A stretch of 64,000 nt of DNA from Nocardia sp. NBC_00403 (GTDB taxonomy: Bacteria; Actinomycetota; Actinomycetes; Mycobacteriales; Mycobacteriaceae), in assembly GCF_036046055.1 (NCBI RefSeq), contig NZ_CP107939.1:4340001-4404000 (forward strand), given 5' to 3'. The translations under genes and the position numbers were made by a program. The number at the start of each line of letters is the position of its first letter. Within the stretch, counting starts at the first letter, position 1. The notes below the pieces were generated by a model. That model was not told the DNA's origin. It worked only from the letters and a program-made list of their open reading frames with translations, and ran no database searches. Below are positions 45,186 to 53,858 of this stretch, in pieces.

Positions 45186-46847
45186 ATGCAGCCGAGTTAC
45201 GTTCACCACGTCAGGCAGCAAGTTTTGAAATACGGGGAGACCAGGTCGTACACCTATCTTCGTGAGGCCGGACGCGAACTCACCGAGGAGATCGTCACCT
45301 ATCGCGAACTCGATCGCGACGCCAGGGCTGTGGCCGCCTGGCTGGCCGACCGTCCGGAATCGGCGGAGCCTGTCGTGCTGCTCTATCTCGACGGAATGGA
45401 GTTCCTGCGAGCCTTCCTCGGCTGCCTGTATGCCGGTGTGGTTGCGGTGCCCGCGCCCGTGCCGCACGACGAGCGCAGTACCCAACGAGTGGCGGGCGTG
45501 ATCGCGGATTCCGGTGCGCGCTTGGTCCTGACGACCACCAACTTCCAGCCGATGGTCGCGGCCGAAACGACCGCGATCGTCGTGGCAACCAACGAACCGC
45601 TCGGCGATCCAGAGGTGTGGCGGATGCCCGATATCGACTCGGGAACCATCGCGTTCCTGCAGTACACATCGGGTTCGACGGGCACCCCGAAGGGCGTCGT
45701 CGTCACCCACGGCAACCTCATGCACAACGAGGCCGCGATCACCGCGATCGGGTTCAACGATGCCGCGACCGGCGTCAGCTGGATCCCGCAGTTCCATGAC
45801 ATGGGACTGATCGGCTCGCTGCTCGGCACGATGTATGCCGGAGCGAACCTGGTGTTCATGTCGCCGACAACCTTCCTCAAGCGCCCGGCGCGTTGGTTAC
45901 AGGCCATCGACAAGTACCGCGCCACCTTCACCGCCGCACCGAATTTCGCCTACGAACTCATCGCCCGAAGAGTTACCGACGAGCAGCTGGCCGATCTCGA
46001 TCTGTCCACGCTCGAGGTTGCCCTGTGCGGGGCCGAGCCGGTTCGCGAACGAACCATGGCGGCGGTGCTCGAGCGGTTCGGGCCCGTGGGCTTGCGGTCG
46101 ACGGCATTCCTGCCTGCCTACGGTCTGGCCGAGGTGACGCTGCTCGCCAGCGCCGGACCGATCAACGCGGCGCCCGTCGTCATGGACCACGGAAATGACG
46201 GCCGGCTCGTCGGCTGCGGGAGCGCGGCTCGCGGTCTCGACATCCGCATCGTCGACCCGAATACCCATCAGCAGACGCCGGGCGGCCACGTCGGCGAGAT
46301 CTGGATTCGCGGCGAGAGCGTCACCGCCGGGTACTGGAACCGTCCGGAGGAGACCCGCGAGACCTTCGATGCCCACATCGGCAGCGAGGGGCCGTTCCTG
46401 CGCACCGGTGATCTCGGTCTGCTGCGTGATGGCGAGTTGTTCGTCGCGGGCCGCCTGAAGGATCTGCTGATCGTCAACGGCCGCAACCTGTATCCCCAGG
46501 ACATCGAGGAACTGGTGAGCGAGCTACACCCGGCCCTCACCGCAGGGGTCGCCGTATCCGTCGATGCGGGCGGGCGGGAACGACTGGTCGTGATGCAGGG
46601 CGTGAAGAAGGGACTGCTGGGCGACACCACACTCGCCGAGCTGACCGCGGCGATCAAAATCGCGGTCGCTCGCGGGTTCGACGTCCCGGCGCCGAATGTC
46701 GTTCTCGTAGAAACCCGATCGGTGCACCACACCACCAGCGGCAAGGTCCAGCGCAGCTCGATGCGCGCCGCGTATCTGGAGGACCGCATCGGAGGCGTCC
46801 TGCACGAAGATCTCGAACCGGCACTGAGCCGAGCACTGACCGTCTGA
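45186..46847 (+). CDS. fatty-acyl-AMP ligase (FAAL)
   Basis: 553 aa from ATG at 45186. It activates a fatty acid as acyl-AMP and hands it to an acyl carrier protein, not to CoA. AMP-binding motifs: LQYTSGSTGTPKGVVVTHGNL (P-loop), YGLAEVTLLAS, TGDLGLLRDGELFVAGRLKDLLIVNGRN and the C-terminal Lys in TTSGKVQRSS. The order and the WIPQFHDMGLIGSLL and FLKRPARWLQAI blocks are typical of FAAL. It is followed 27 bp later by an ACP gene and then a PKS, so it supplies the lipid starter unit of this cluster. Confidence 0.93.
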   Translation: MQPSYVHHVRQQVLKYGETRSYTYLREAGRELTEEIVTYRELDRDARAVAAWLADRPESAEPVVLLYLDGMEFLRAFLGCLYAGVVAVPAPVPHDERSTQRVAGVIADSGARLVLTTTNFQPMVAAETTAIVVATNEPLGDPEVWRMPDIDSGTIAFLQYTSGSTGTPKGVVVTHGNLMHNEAAITAIGFNDAATGVSWIPQFHDMGLIGSLLGTMYAGANLVFMSPTTFLKRPARWLQAIDKYRATFTAAPNFAYELIARRVTDEQLADLDLSTLEVALCGAEPVRERTMAAVLERFGPVGLRSTAFLPAYGLAEVTLLASAGPINAAPVVMDHGNDGRLVGCGSAARGLDIRIVDPNTHQQTPGGHVGEIWIRGESVTAGYWNRPEETRETFDAHIGSEGPFLRTGDLGLLRDGELFVAGRLKDLLIVNGRNLYPQDIEELVSELHPALTAGVAVSVDAGGRERLVVMQGVKKGLLGDTTLAELTAAIKIAVARGFDVPAPNVVLVETRSVHHTTSGKVQRSSMRAAYLEDRIGGVLHEDLEPALSRALTV

Positions 46848-46874
46848 TCGACCTGCCCGCCGAGGAGCCGAAAT

Positions 46875-47141
46875 ATGTTCAGCACGACCGTCACCCACCC
46901 GTCGACAATCCAGGGTTGGCTCGTGGAGCGCATTGCCGACTACACCGAACGCGCACCGCACCAGGTGGACCCGGCGGTTCCGCTAGCCGAGCTCGGCATG
47001 GACTCCGTATCGACCGTGACCCTGTGTGGCGAGATCGAGGACCGGTGGTCATTGGACGTCGACCCGACCCTGGTCTTCGATTACCCCACCATCGCCGATA
47101 TCGCCGGGTATATCGCCGCCGAGTTCAGCGTCGCCGCATGA
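46875..47141 (+). CDS. acyl carrier protein
   Basis: 88 aa. A single carrier domain with the phosphopantetheine site LAELGMDSVSTVTLCGEIE (Ser of GMDSV). It begins with a short extra segment and includes DVDPTLVFDYPTIADIAGYI, typical of PKS-type ACPs. It probably receives the acyl chain from the FAAL and passes it to the KS. The stop overlaps the ATG of the PKS gene (ATGA), giving equal expression of loader and module. Confidence 0.93.
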   Translation: MFSTTVTHPSTIQGWLVERIADYTERAPHQVDPAVPLAELGMDSVSTVTLCGEIEDRWSLDVDPTLVFDYPTIADIAGYIAAEFSVAA

Positions 47142-50100
47142 ACGATATCGCCATCGTCGGTCTCGACTGCCGGTTCCCGCAAGCAGCCGATCCAGCGGCA
47201 TTGTGGCAGTTGCTGATCGAAGGGCGTGAGGTGATTTCGGAGGTTCCGGCAAGTCGCTGGAACGCCGAGGACTTCCACGACCCGGCCGGAGCGCCGGGCA
47301 CGATCAACACCCGTAGCGGCGGATTCATCGACGACGCGGACGCGTTCGACCATGATTTCTTCGGCATCACGCCGCGTGAGGCGGAGGCGATGGATCCGCA
47401 GCAGCGATTGCTGCTGCAAGCCACCTGGCGCGCATTCGAGGATGCCACACTCGATCCGCGCGCCCAGTCCGGTTCTCGAACAGGGGTTTTCGTGGGCGTC
47501 ATGGCCAATGAATGGGCCAACCTGCAGATGAGCGACTACCGCGCGATCACGCCGCAGCACGGGTCGGGCAACGGATACTTCATGACCGCCAACCGGTTGT
47601 CCTACCAGTTCGATCTGAAGGGTCCGAGCATCGCGGTCGACACGGCCTGCTCGTCCTCCCTGGTCGCGGTCCATCTCGCCTGCGCCGCTTTGGCTTCCGG
47701 TGAATGCGACCAGGCGGTCGCGGGCGGGGTGAACCTCGTGTTGACCCCGGCCGTCGGAGTGTTCTACACCCAAGCCGGTCTCTCCGCTCCGGATGCCCGG
47801 TGTAAACCGTTCAGCGGCAACGCCGACGGGATCGTGCGCGGCGAGGGTGTCGCGGTGCTGGTGCTGCGTCGCCTCTCCGACGCGCAGGCCGCAGGCCTGC
47901 CGATCTATGCGGTGATCAAAGGCAGCGCGGTCAACTCCGACGGGCGAAGCAACGGCATCACCGCCCCGAACCGGTGGGCGCAGCAGCAGGTGATCGGCGA
48001 GGCGTATCAGCGGGCCGGTGTCAGGTCCGAGGACGTTGACTTCATCGAGGCGCACGGCACCGGAACGGTGCTCGGCGACATGATCGAGGTCAAGGCGCTC
48101 GGCAAGCTGCACGCGAACGATCGCCCGCGACCCTGCGGAATCGGTTCCATCAAAGGCAATCTCGGCCACACCGAGGGTGCTGCCGGGGTCGCGGGCCTCA
48201 TCAAGGTCGCGCTCAGCCTGCATCACGGTGTCGTTCCGCCGTCGCGGTTTGCCGACCAGGAGAACCCGCGGCTGCGGATGGCGGAGCACGGTCTGCGCCT
48301 GCTCGCCGAACCGATGTCGCTGGATGGGCCTGCGCACGGCGGCGTCAGTAGTTTCGGCATCGGCGGCACGAACGCGCACATGGTGCTGGCGAGTGCGCCC
48401 ACGACCGCGGCGCGGGAGGACGGCGTGCCCGAACGGACAGCAGCGGCTTCGGGGCGTGCGGTGCTGACGCTGTCGTCGGACAACGAGGAAGGGCTGCGGC
48501 GCAACGCACTTCGGCTGGCCCAAACGTTGGGGTCGGTGCCGGAGGATCGGTTCGCGCAGCTGTGCTGGACGAGCAATCAGGTCAAGTCGTCGGGTCGCAG
48601 CCGGCTCGCGATCGTCGCGAACGACCGCGACGAGGCGATTGCCCGCCTGTGGTCAGGTGCGGAATCCGGTGTCGCGCAACCGCTCGCGGTCGGCTGGATG
48701 TTCACCGGACAAGGATCGCAATTCGCCGGAATGGCGGGGGCGCTGCACGCGGCGAGCCCCTCGTTCCGGCGTGCCCTGGCACTGGTCGATGACGCCATGA
48801 CCGCCCACCTCGGCCGCTCGGTGCGGGATTTGCTGCTCGACGAGAGCGCCGACATCGACCGCACCGAACTCGCGCAGCCCGCGATCTTCGCGATGGAATA
48901 CGCGCTGGCCAAGTCGCTCGCCGATGCGGGGGTCCAGCCCGCGTGGGTGATCGGTCACAGCATCGGCGAATTCGCGGCCGCGGCAGTGGCGGGGGTGTTC
49001 GACCTCGAGGACGCGTGCCGCCTTGTCGTCGCGCGTGGCCGACTGATGCAACAGTTGCCGCCGGGCGGGATGATGCTCGCCGCGCGAACTGCCGAGGCGC
49101 AGATTGCGGATGTGCTCGCCGACGAACAGATGGTCACGCTCGCCGCTGTCAACGGACGAGATGAGGTAGTGATTTCCGGTGCCGCGGAGGCGATCACGCG
49201 CATCGGGGCAGCGCTGGACGCGCGGGCTGTGACCACGAAGACGCTCACGGTGTCCCACGCGTTCCACAGCCCGCTGATGGATCCGATGCTGGCCGAATTC
49301 GAAGCCATCGCGCGCGCCTGCACCTTCCGTGCACCTGGGCTCCCGGTTTACTCGACCGTGCGCGGCTGCCTACTTGCTGCAGACGAGGCGATGGACGCCG
49401 CGTACTGGACCGAACACGTCCGTGCCACTGTGCTTTTCGGCGCCGCAATCGAAGCCGCACTTGGCACCGAGCCCACGCATGTCGTCGAGATCGGTCCGCG
49501 TCGAGTCCTGGTTCCCCTCGTCGGTCGTATCCGGCCCGACCTGATTGCGCGCTGCCTGGCGCCGAGTCCGGGTCCCGGCGCGACCGGCAGCGAACTCGCC
49601 GAGGTCGTCGCCGCGCTGTATCGCGATGGTGCGGACCCCGCCTGGGACGAACTGTACGAACCGGCACAGCGTGTCCGCTATCGCCTGCCGGTGTATGAAT
49701 TCGCGACCGAGCATCGGTTCTGGGTCGAGCCGCCCGCCTTCAGCTCGGCGGTCGCGGACCCGCCCGGATCATCGACCGCGCTGCATGCCGAACTACACAC
49801 TCTTCCAATAGCTTTCGCACATCGCGAGGACACTACGATGGACCAACTGGTCGCACTCTTCCGTGAGCAGAACGCCGTATTGGCGAGCATGGTTGCGGCA
49901 CCAACCGAAGCGCGCGCGCCGCAGGCTGTTGCCGAACGGTCCAATACCGCGCCCACCGCCAACACCCCGGACGCCGTCGCCGCTATCGTGCGTGCAGAAC
50001 TGGCCAGGGTCAGCGGATTCCCTGCCGACCGGCTTCGCGAAACCCAAACCCTCAGTGACGGACTCGGATTCGACTCCCTCATGCTGACCGATCTGTTCGC

Positions 50101-51529
50101 CGGACTCGTCCGCAAACTTCCTGGACTCACCATCGACCCGAGCTGGTTCACGGCGGCGACGACCATGGGTGACGTCATTACCTACGCCACGGGTCAGTTC
50201 GCCGGTCCGTCTGCCCCTGATGTCACACCGCCTGCTGTCCATGCCGCAGTACCGGCGGCGACTATCGCCGCCGCAGACGGTCCCGGTGTCGCACCGGAAT
50301 CCCGGCCCACCGCCGTTGCGCCGGAGTACCTGATCTCCGAGTTCGCCGAGGTGAAGGCCATCGCCGATCGGCTTGCCGGCGGCGAGGCGCTCGGCCTGTC
50401 CAACCCGTACTTCCTGATCAACGATGGAGTCACCCGGGACACCTCGATCATCGGCGGCGCGCAGGTGGTCAACTTCTCCAGCTACAACTATCTGGGCATG
50501 TCCGGTCACCCTGCGGTCGTCGAGGCAGTTCAGGACGCGGTCGCCCGCTACGGCAGCTCGGTCTCGGCCAGCCGCGTACTCTCCGGTGAGAAGCCGGTGC
50601 ACCGCGAGCTGGAGGCCGAACTCGCCGCGCTGCTCGGCACCGAGGATGCGATCGCACTCGTCGGCGGCCACTCTACGAACGTCACGATCATCGGCCATAT
50701 CGTCGGGCCGGAAGACCTCGTGATCCACGACAGCCTCGCGCACGACAGCATCCTGCAGGGGTGCAAACTCTCGGGCGCGACCCGGCGGCCGTTCCCGCAC
50801 AACGACCACGCCGCACTTGATGCTCTGCTGAACGACATTCGCCACCAGTACCGCCGCGTCCTCATCCTCATCGAGGGCGTCTACAGCCAGGACGGCGACA
50901 TCCCCGATCTGCCCGCGATCATCGATCTCAAGAAAAAGCACAAGGCGCTGTTGATGATCGACGAGGCGCACAGCATCGGCGTGCTCGGCGCGCACGGCGG
51001 CGGGATCGGCGAATACTTCGATGTCGATCGGCGCGACGTCGAATTGTGGTCCGGCACCATGTCTAAGGCGCTCGCCGGATGTGGTGGCTACGTGGCGGGC
51101 AGCGCGGAGCTGATCCGCTACCTGAAATACACGACGCCCGGATTCGTCTACAGCGTCGGCATGACACCGATGAACGCGGCCGCCTCGCTGGCAGCGATGC
51201 GACAACTGCGGGCCGACCGCGAGCCACTCGAACGCCTGCGGCACAACTCGCGACTTTTCCTGCGGCTGGCCCGTGACGCCCGCATCAACACCGGTGACAG
51301 CAACGACACCCCGGTCATCCCGTGCATCGTCGGTGACTCGCTGAAGACGATGAGACTGTCCAATGCTTTGCTGACCCGCGGCATCAACGTCAACCCGATC
51401 ATCTATCCAGCCGTTCCGGAAGACCTTGCGCGCCTTCGGTTCTTCGTCACGGCCTGCCATACCGAGGACCAGATTCGCGACACCGTCGAGATCCTCACCG
51501 AGGAACTCGGCGTGCTCGCGCAGCAATAG
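47138..51529 (+). CDS. polyketide synthase fused to alpha-oxoamine synthase (KS-AT-ACP-AOS)
   Basis: 1463 aa. KS (residues 1-430): Cys171 in DTACSSS, His306 in EAHGTGT, His344 in GNLGHTEG. AT (about 515-815): Ser608 in GHSIGEF and HAFH at 707-710, which indicates malonyl-CoA. ACP (about 945-1015): Ser980 in GFDSL. The C-terminal 400 residues form a PLP-dependent alpha-oxoamine synthase: NFSSYNYLGMSGHP, DEAHSIGVLG (Asp1275, His1278) and the Schiff-base Lys1310 in TMSKALAG. There are no KR, DH, ER or thioesterase domains. The AOS should release the beta-ketoacyl chain by decarboxylative condensation with an amino acid, giving an alpha-aminoketone (inference from the family). Translationally coupled to the ACP gene. 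Confidence 0.95.
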   Translation: MNDIAIVGLDCRFPQAADPAALWQLLIEGREVISEVPASRWNAEDFHDPAGAPGTINTRSGGFIDDADAFDHDFFGITPREAEAMDPQQRLLLQATWRAFEDATLDPRAQSGSRTGVFVGVMANEWANLQMSDYRAITPQHGSGNGYFMTANRLSYQFDLKGPSIAVDTACSSSLVAVHLACAALASGECDQAVAGGVNLVLTPAVGVFYTQAGLSAPDARCKPFSGNADGIVRGEGVAVLVLRRLSDAQAAGLPIYAVIKGSAVNSDGRSNGITAPNRWAQQQVIGEAYQRAGVRSEDVDFIEAHGTGTVLGDMIEVKALGKLHANDRPRPCGIGSIKGNLGHTEGAAGVAGLIKVALSLHHGVVPPSRFADQENPRLRMAEHGLRLLAEPMSLDGPAHGGVSSFGIGGTNAHMVLASAPTTAAREDGVPERTAAASGRAVLTLSSDNEEGLRRNALRLAQTLGSVPEDRFAQLCWTSNQVKSSGRSRLAIVANDRDEAIARLWSGAESGVAQPLAVGWMFTGQGSQFAGMAGALHAASPSFRRALALVDDAMTAHLGRSVRDLLLDESADIDRTELAQPAIFAMEYALAKSLADAGVQPAWVIGHSIGEFAAAAVAGVFDLEDACRLVVARGRLMQQLPPGGMMLAARTAEAQIADVLADEQMVTLAAVNGRDEVVISGAAEAITRIGAALDARAVTTKTLTVSHAFHSPLMDPMLAEFEAIARACTFRAPGLPVYSTVRGCLLAADEAMDAAYWTEHVRATVLFGAAIEAALGTEPTHVVEIGPRRVLVPLVGRIRPDLIARCLAPSPGPGATGSELAEVVAALYRDGADPAWDELYEPAQRVRYRLPVYEFATEHRFWVEPPAFSSAVADPPGSSTALHAELHTLPIAFAHREDTTMDQLVALFREQNAVLASMVAAPTEARAPQAVAERSNTAPTANTPDAVAAIVRAELARVSGFPADRLRETQTLSDGLGFDSLMLTDLFAGLVRKLPGLTIDPSWFTAATTMGDVITYATGQFAGPSAPDVTPPAVHAAVPAATIAAADGPGVAPESRPTAVAPEYLISEFAEVKAIADRLAGGEALGLSNPYFLINDGVTRDTSIIGGAQVVNFSSYNYLGMSGHPAVVEAVQDAVARYGSSVSASRVLSGEKPVHRELEAELAALLGTEDAIALVGGHSTNVTIIGHIVGPEDLVIHDSLAHDSILQGCKLSGATRRPFPHNDHAALDALLNDIRHQYRRVLILIEGVYSQDGDIPDLPAIIDLKKKHKALLMIDEAHSIGVLGAHGGGIGEYFDVDRRDVELWSGTMSKALAGCGGYVAGSAELIRYLKYTTPGFVYSVGMTPMNAAASLAAMRQLRADREPLERLRHNSRLFLRLARDARINTGDSNDTPVIPCIVGDSLKTMRLSNALLTRGINVNPIIYPAVPEDLARLRFFVTACHTEDQIRDTVEILTEELGVLAQQ

Positions 51530-51670
51530 ACGACGCCCGCTGCCGCGTACCGAGCACTTTTCTCAGCGCAGGTGAGGACCGTGCCGACGGCCGTGAAAAG
51601 ATCTGTGCGAGTAAGCCATCCGCGCAACGGTGCCGGGTGGGCATTGTCGAATCGAGGGAAGCGGGAATCT

Positions 51671-51880
51671 GTGTTGGACGGGGGACTCTTCGTAGTCGTT
51701 CTCGTTGTGTTGCTGGTCGCTGTGCTGCTGGTCGTGGTGGCTGCGGCAATGAACTGGGATCCGAAAAGTCGCCGCGAACAAGATGATTGGGACGAGGAGC
51801 CCGATGAACGCCGCCGTCCGCGCGGGCGAGTTGCGCAGCGTCAGGGCGGCCATTGGCCGCAGCGGGACGATCGATACTGA
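51671..51880 (+). CDS. small single-pass membrane protein
   Basis: 69 aa from GTG at 51671, preceded by GAAGCGGGA. One membrane helix (GLFVVVLVVLLVAVLLVVVAA) is followed by a charged cytoplasmic tail with DDWDEEPDERRRPRGR. No family recognised. It sits inside the cluster interval but may be a resident gene unrelated to it. Confidence 0.5.
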   Translation: MLDGGLFVVVLVVLLVAVLLVVVAAAMNWDPKSRREQDDWDEEPDERRRPRGRVAQRQGGHWPQRDDRY

Positions 51881-51939
51881 TCACGTGGTGCAGTGGTAAC
51901 ACCGAACCGGTCGGGTAGCCCGGCTCGGTGCCCCTGCGG

Positions 51940-52161
51940 TCAGTCGGTCCGGTCGCCGACCTCCGGGAATCTGGCTCGCAGTTGGTCCAAGCACCTGCGA
52001 ACCTCGTCCAACTCTCTACCGAACAGCTGCGCCTCGGCGGTCGATCGGAGGACTCCGCGACGGGTCGTCAATGTTTCGATCGTGCTGGTCAGGGTTGCGG
52101 CCTCATGGGTGAGCAGGTCATAGAACACGCGGGCCTGTTCTATGTCGGACTCGTCGAGCAT
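51940..52161 (-). CDS. small helical (coiled-coil) protein
   Basis: 73 aa from ATG at 52159-52161. Almost wholly helical: ESDIEQARVFYDLLTHEAAT, then STAEAQLFGRELDEVRRCLDQL, with heptad-like spacing of hydrophobics. It is on the opposite strand to the cluster genes and so interrupts the run between the PKS and P450 genes. Function unknown. Confidence 0.6.
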   Translation of the reverse strand: MLDESDIEQARVFYDLLTHEAATLTSTIETLTTRRGVLRSTAEAQLFGRELDEVRRCLDQLRARFPEVGDRTD

Positions 52162-52376
52162 CTGCTATCCGTATCAATCAGCCTGCGCCGCAAGGTGTTC
52201 GATAGTTCTACTGCTGTACACCTGGTCGTTTCCCATGGTTCATGATTGCCTCGGGCTCGTCCGTAGTCAATGGCACCTATGCGATGCCGGTGCTCGTCGA
52301 AGGGGTGGTCCACGCCGCTGTCCGAACCGAGTTCTCGACGCTGCGTAGTTGCCGGCGCCCGTCTACTGTCGGTCCG

Positions 52377-53684
52377 GTGACCACCACGACCACGTCCGCG
52401 CCGGCGCGATTTCGGCTGTTCGGCAGCGCCATCCGCCTGGTGACCGATCCACTGCGAGCGCTGTCCGAACTGCCCGCATACGGCGATATCGTCACGATCG
52501 GGATGGGGCGGTGGCAGGCGTTCGTGGTCTGCGACCCCGAGTTGACCAAGCAGGTCCTTGTCGACGACCGGATCTATGACAAAGGCGGCGTGCTCGCCGA
52601 GCGTGCCAGGGAGATCGCCGGCAATGGCTTGGTCACGTGCAGTCATGCCGACCATCGCCGCCAGCGGCGGCTGGTGCAGCCCGCCTTCGGGCGAGACCTG
52701 CTACCCGGCTACGCGGCGGTGATGGCCGAACAGGTCACGGCGGTGACCGAGACTTGGCAAGACGGCGGAATCATCGATGCGCTCGCGGCCATGTATGCGA
52801 TCACCACGCGGATCAGCTGCGCGACAATGTTCGCCACCGAAATACCGGCGGACCGCCTCGCCCAGGTGACCAGCGATCTCGACACCTTCATGTCGGGGGT
52901 GTATCGGCGTGTTCTGCTCCCGCCACTGCTGGACCGGATTCCCACGCCGGGCAAACGCCGCTACGACCAGGCCGTAACGCGTCTGCGCGGCCTCGGCGAG
53001 GAGATCGTCGCCGATGATCGGGTCGCCGACCGCGGCGCCATCCTGTCGGTCCTCATGGCAGCGCGCGACGAGCACGGTGCCGGGCTGTCGGAGGCGGAGC
53101 TGGCCGACCAGGTGGTGACGTTCTTCGCAGCCTCGGTCGACACCACCGCGGTCGCGTTGGCCTGGGCATTGCACCTGTTGACGGATCATCCGGACGTCGC
53201 GGACCGCGTGCACCAGGAGGCCGATGCGGTGCTGTCGGGCCGCACCGCCACCCTGGCCGATCTGCCCGCACTCGAGCTCACCGGCCGGGTCGTCATGGAG
53301 ACCCTGCGGCTGTACCCGCCCCTGTGGTTTCTCACCCGTGTCACCACGGCGGCCACCGAGCTGGGCGGACACCGGATTCCGGCGGGCGCCACGGTCGTCT
53401 GCAGCCCCTACCTCATCCATCACCGCGGCGACCTGCACTCCGAGCCGGGGCGTTTCGACCCCGACCGGCACGACGAGCGGCTGGCCCGCGGCGCGCTCGT
53501 CCCGTTCGGCGTCGGTGCCCGCAAGTGCATCGGCGAGAGCTTCGCCATGGCCGAAACAACTCTTGCCCTGGCCACTCTCGCCGCGCGCTGGCGCTTCGAA
53601 GCGGTCTCCGACACGCGAACCGTGGCCGCACCCAGGTTTGTGCTCGCGCCGCGAACGCTGCGATTGCGCACCGTGGCGCGCTGA
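52377..53684 (+). CDS. cytochrome P450, terpene-oxidase-like
   Basis: 435 aa from GTG at 52377; the frame extends 45 codons upstream but the P450 N-terminus fits this start. Canonical motifs: I-helix FFAASVDTTAVALAW, EXXR at Glu308-Arg311 in METLRLYPP, heme-binding PFGVGARKCIGESFA with Cys384. The opening (LRALSELPAYGDIVTIGMG) and EXXR context resemble bacterial terpene oxidases such as PtlI. Its next neighbour is a prenyl-synthase-like gene, which supports an isoprenoid substrate (inference). Confidence 0.92.
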   Translation: MTTTTTSAPARFRLFGSAIRLVTDPLRALSELPAYGDIVTIGMGRWQAFVVCDPELTKQVLVDDRIYDKGGVLAERAREIAGNGLVTCSHADHRRQRRLVQPAFGRDLLPGYAAVMAEQVTAVTETWQDGGIIDALAAMYAITTRISCATMFATEIPADRLAQVTSDLDTFMSGVYRRVLLPPLLDRIPTPGKRRYDQAVTRLRGLGEEIVADDRVADRGAILSVLMAARDEHGAGLSEAELADQVVTFFAASVDTTAVALAWALHLLTDHPDVADRVHQEADAVLSGRTATLADLPALELTGRVVMETLRLYPPLWFLTRVTTAATELGGHRIPAGATVVCSPYLIHHRGDLHSEPGRFDPDRHDERLARGALVPFGVGARKCIGESFAMAETTLALATLAARWRFEAVSDTRTVAAPRFVLAPRTLRLRTVAR

Positions 53685-53810
53685 CCGAGCGGTATTGCTG
53701 ATCGGGCGAAGCGGACAAAACACTCCCCGCAATTGGGAAACCGTCCAGTTTGCATCGCCCATAAACTCCTCCATGGTGCACGGCCTCCACAGATGGACAG
53801 GGGCCGGAGT

Positions 53811-53840
53811 CGGACCGCCCCGGGGCTCCGGGCCGGTCCG
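53811..53840 (+). promoter_or_regulatory. GC-rich inverted repeat before the prenyl-synthase-like gene
   Basis: CGGACCG (53811-53817) and CGGTCCG (53834-53840) form a 7-bp inverted repeat, 18 bp before the ATG and just before the AGGAGG. It could be an operator or a hairpin in the mRNA leader. Confidence 0.4.
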
Positions 53841-53858
53841 GGCGATAGGAGGCCAGAG

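Noticed and set aside
49793..51526. A 577-codon minus-strand frame opposite the oxoamine synthase domain
   Set aside because: Shadow frame; the plus strand carries an unbroken PKS-AOS protein with all catalytic residues.
50320..51529. Reading the oxoamine synthase domain as a housekeeping BioF, KBL or ALA synthase
   Set aside because: It is fused in frame to an ACP and follows a complete KS-AT; no biotin or heme synthesis genes adjoin.
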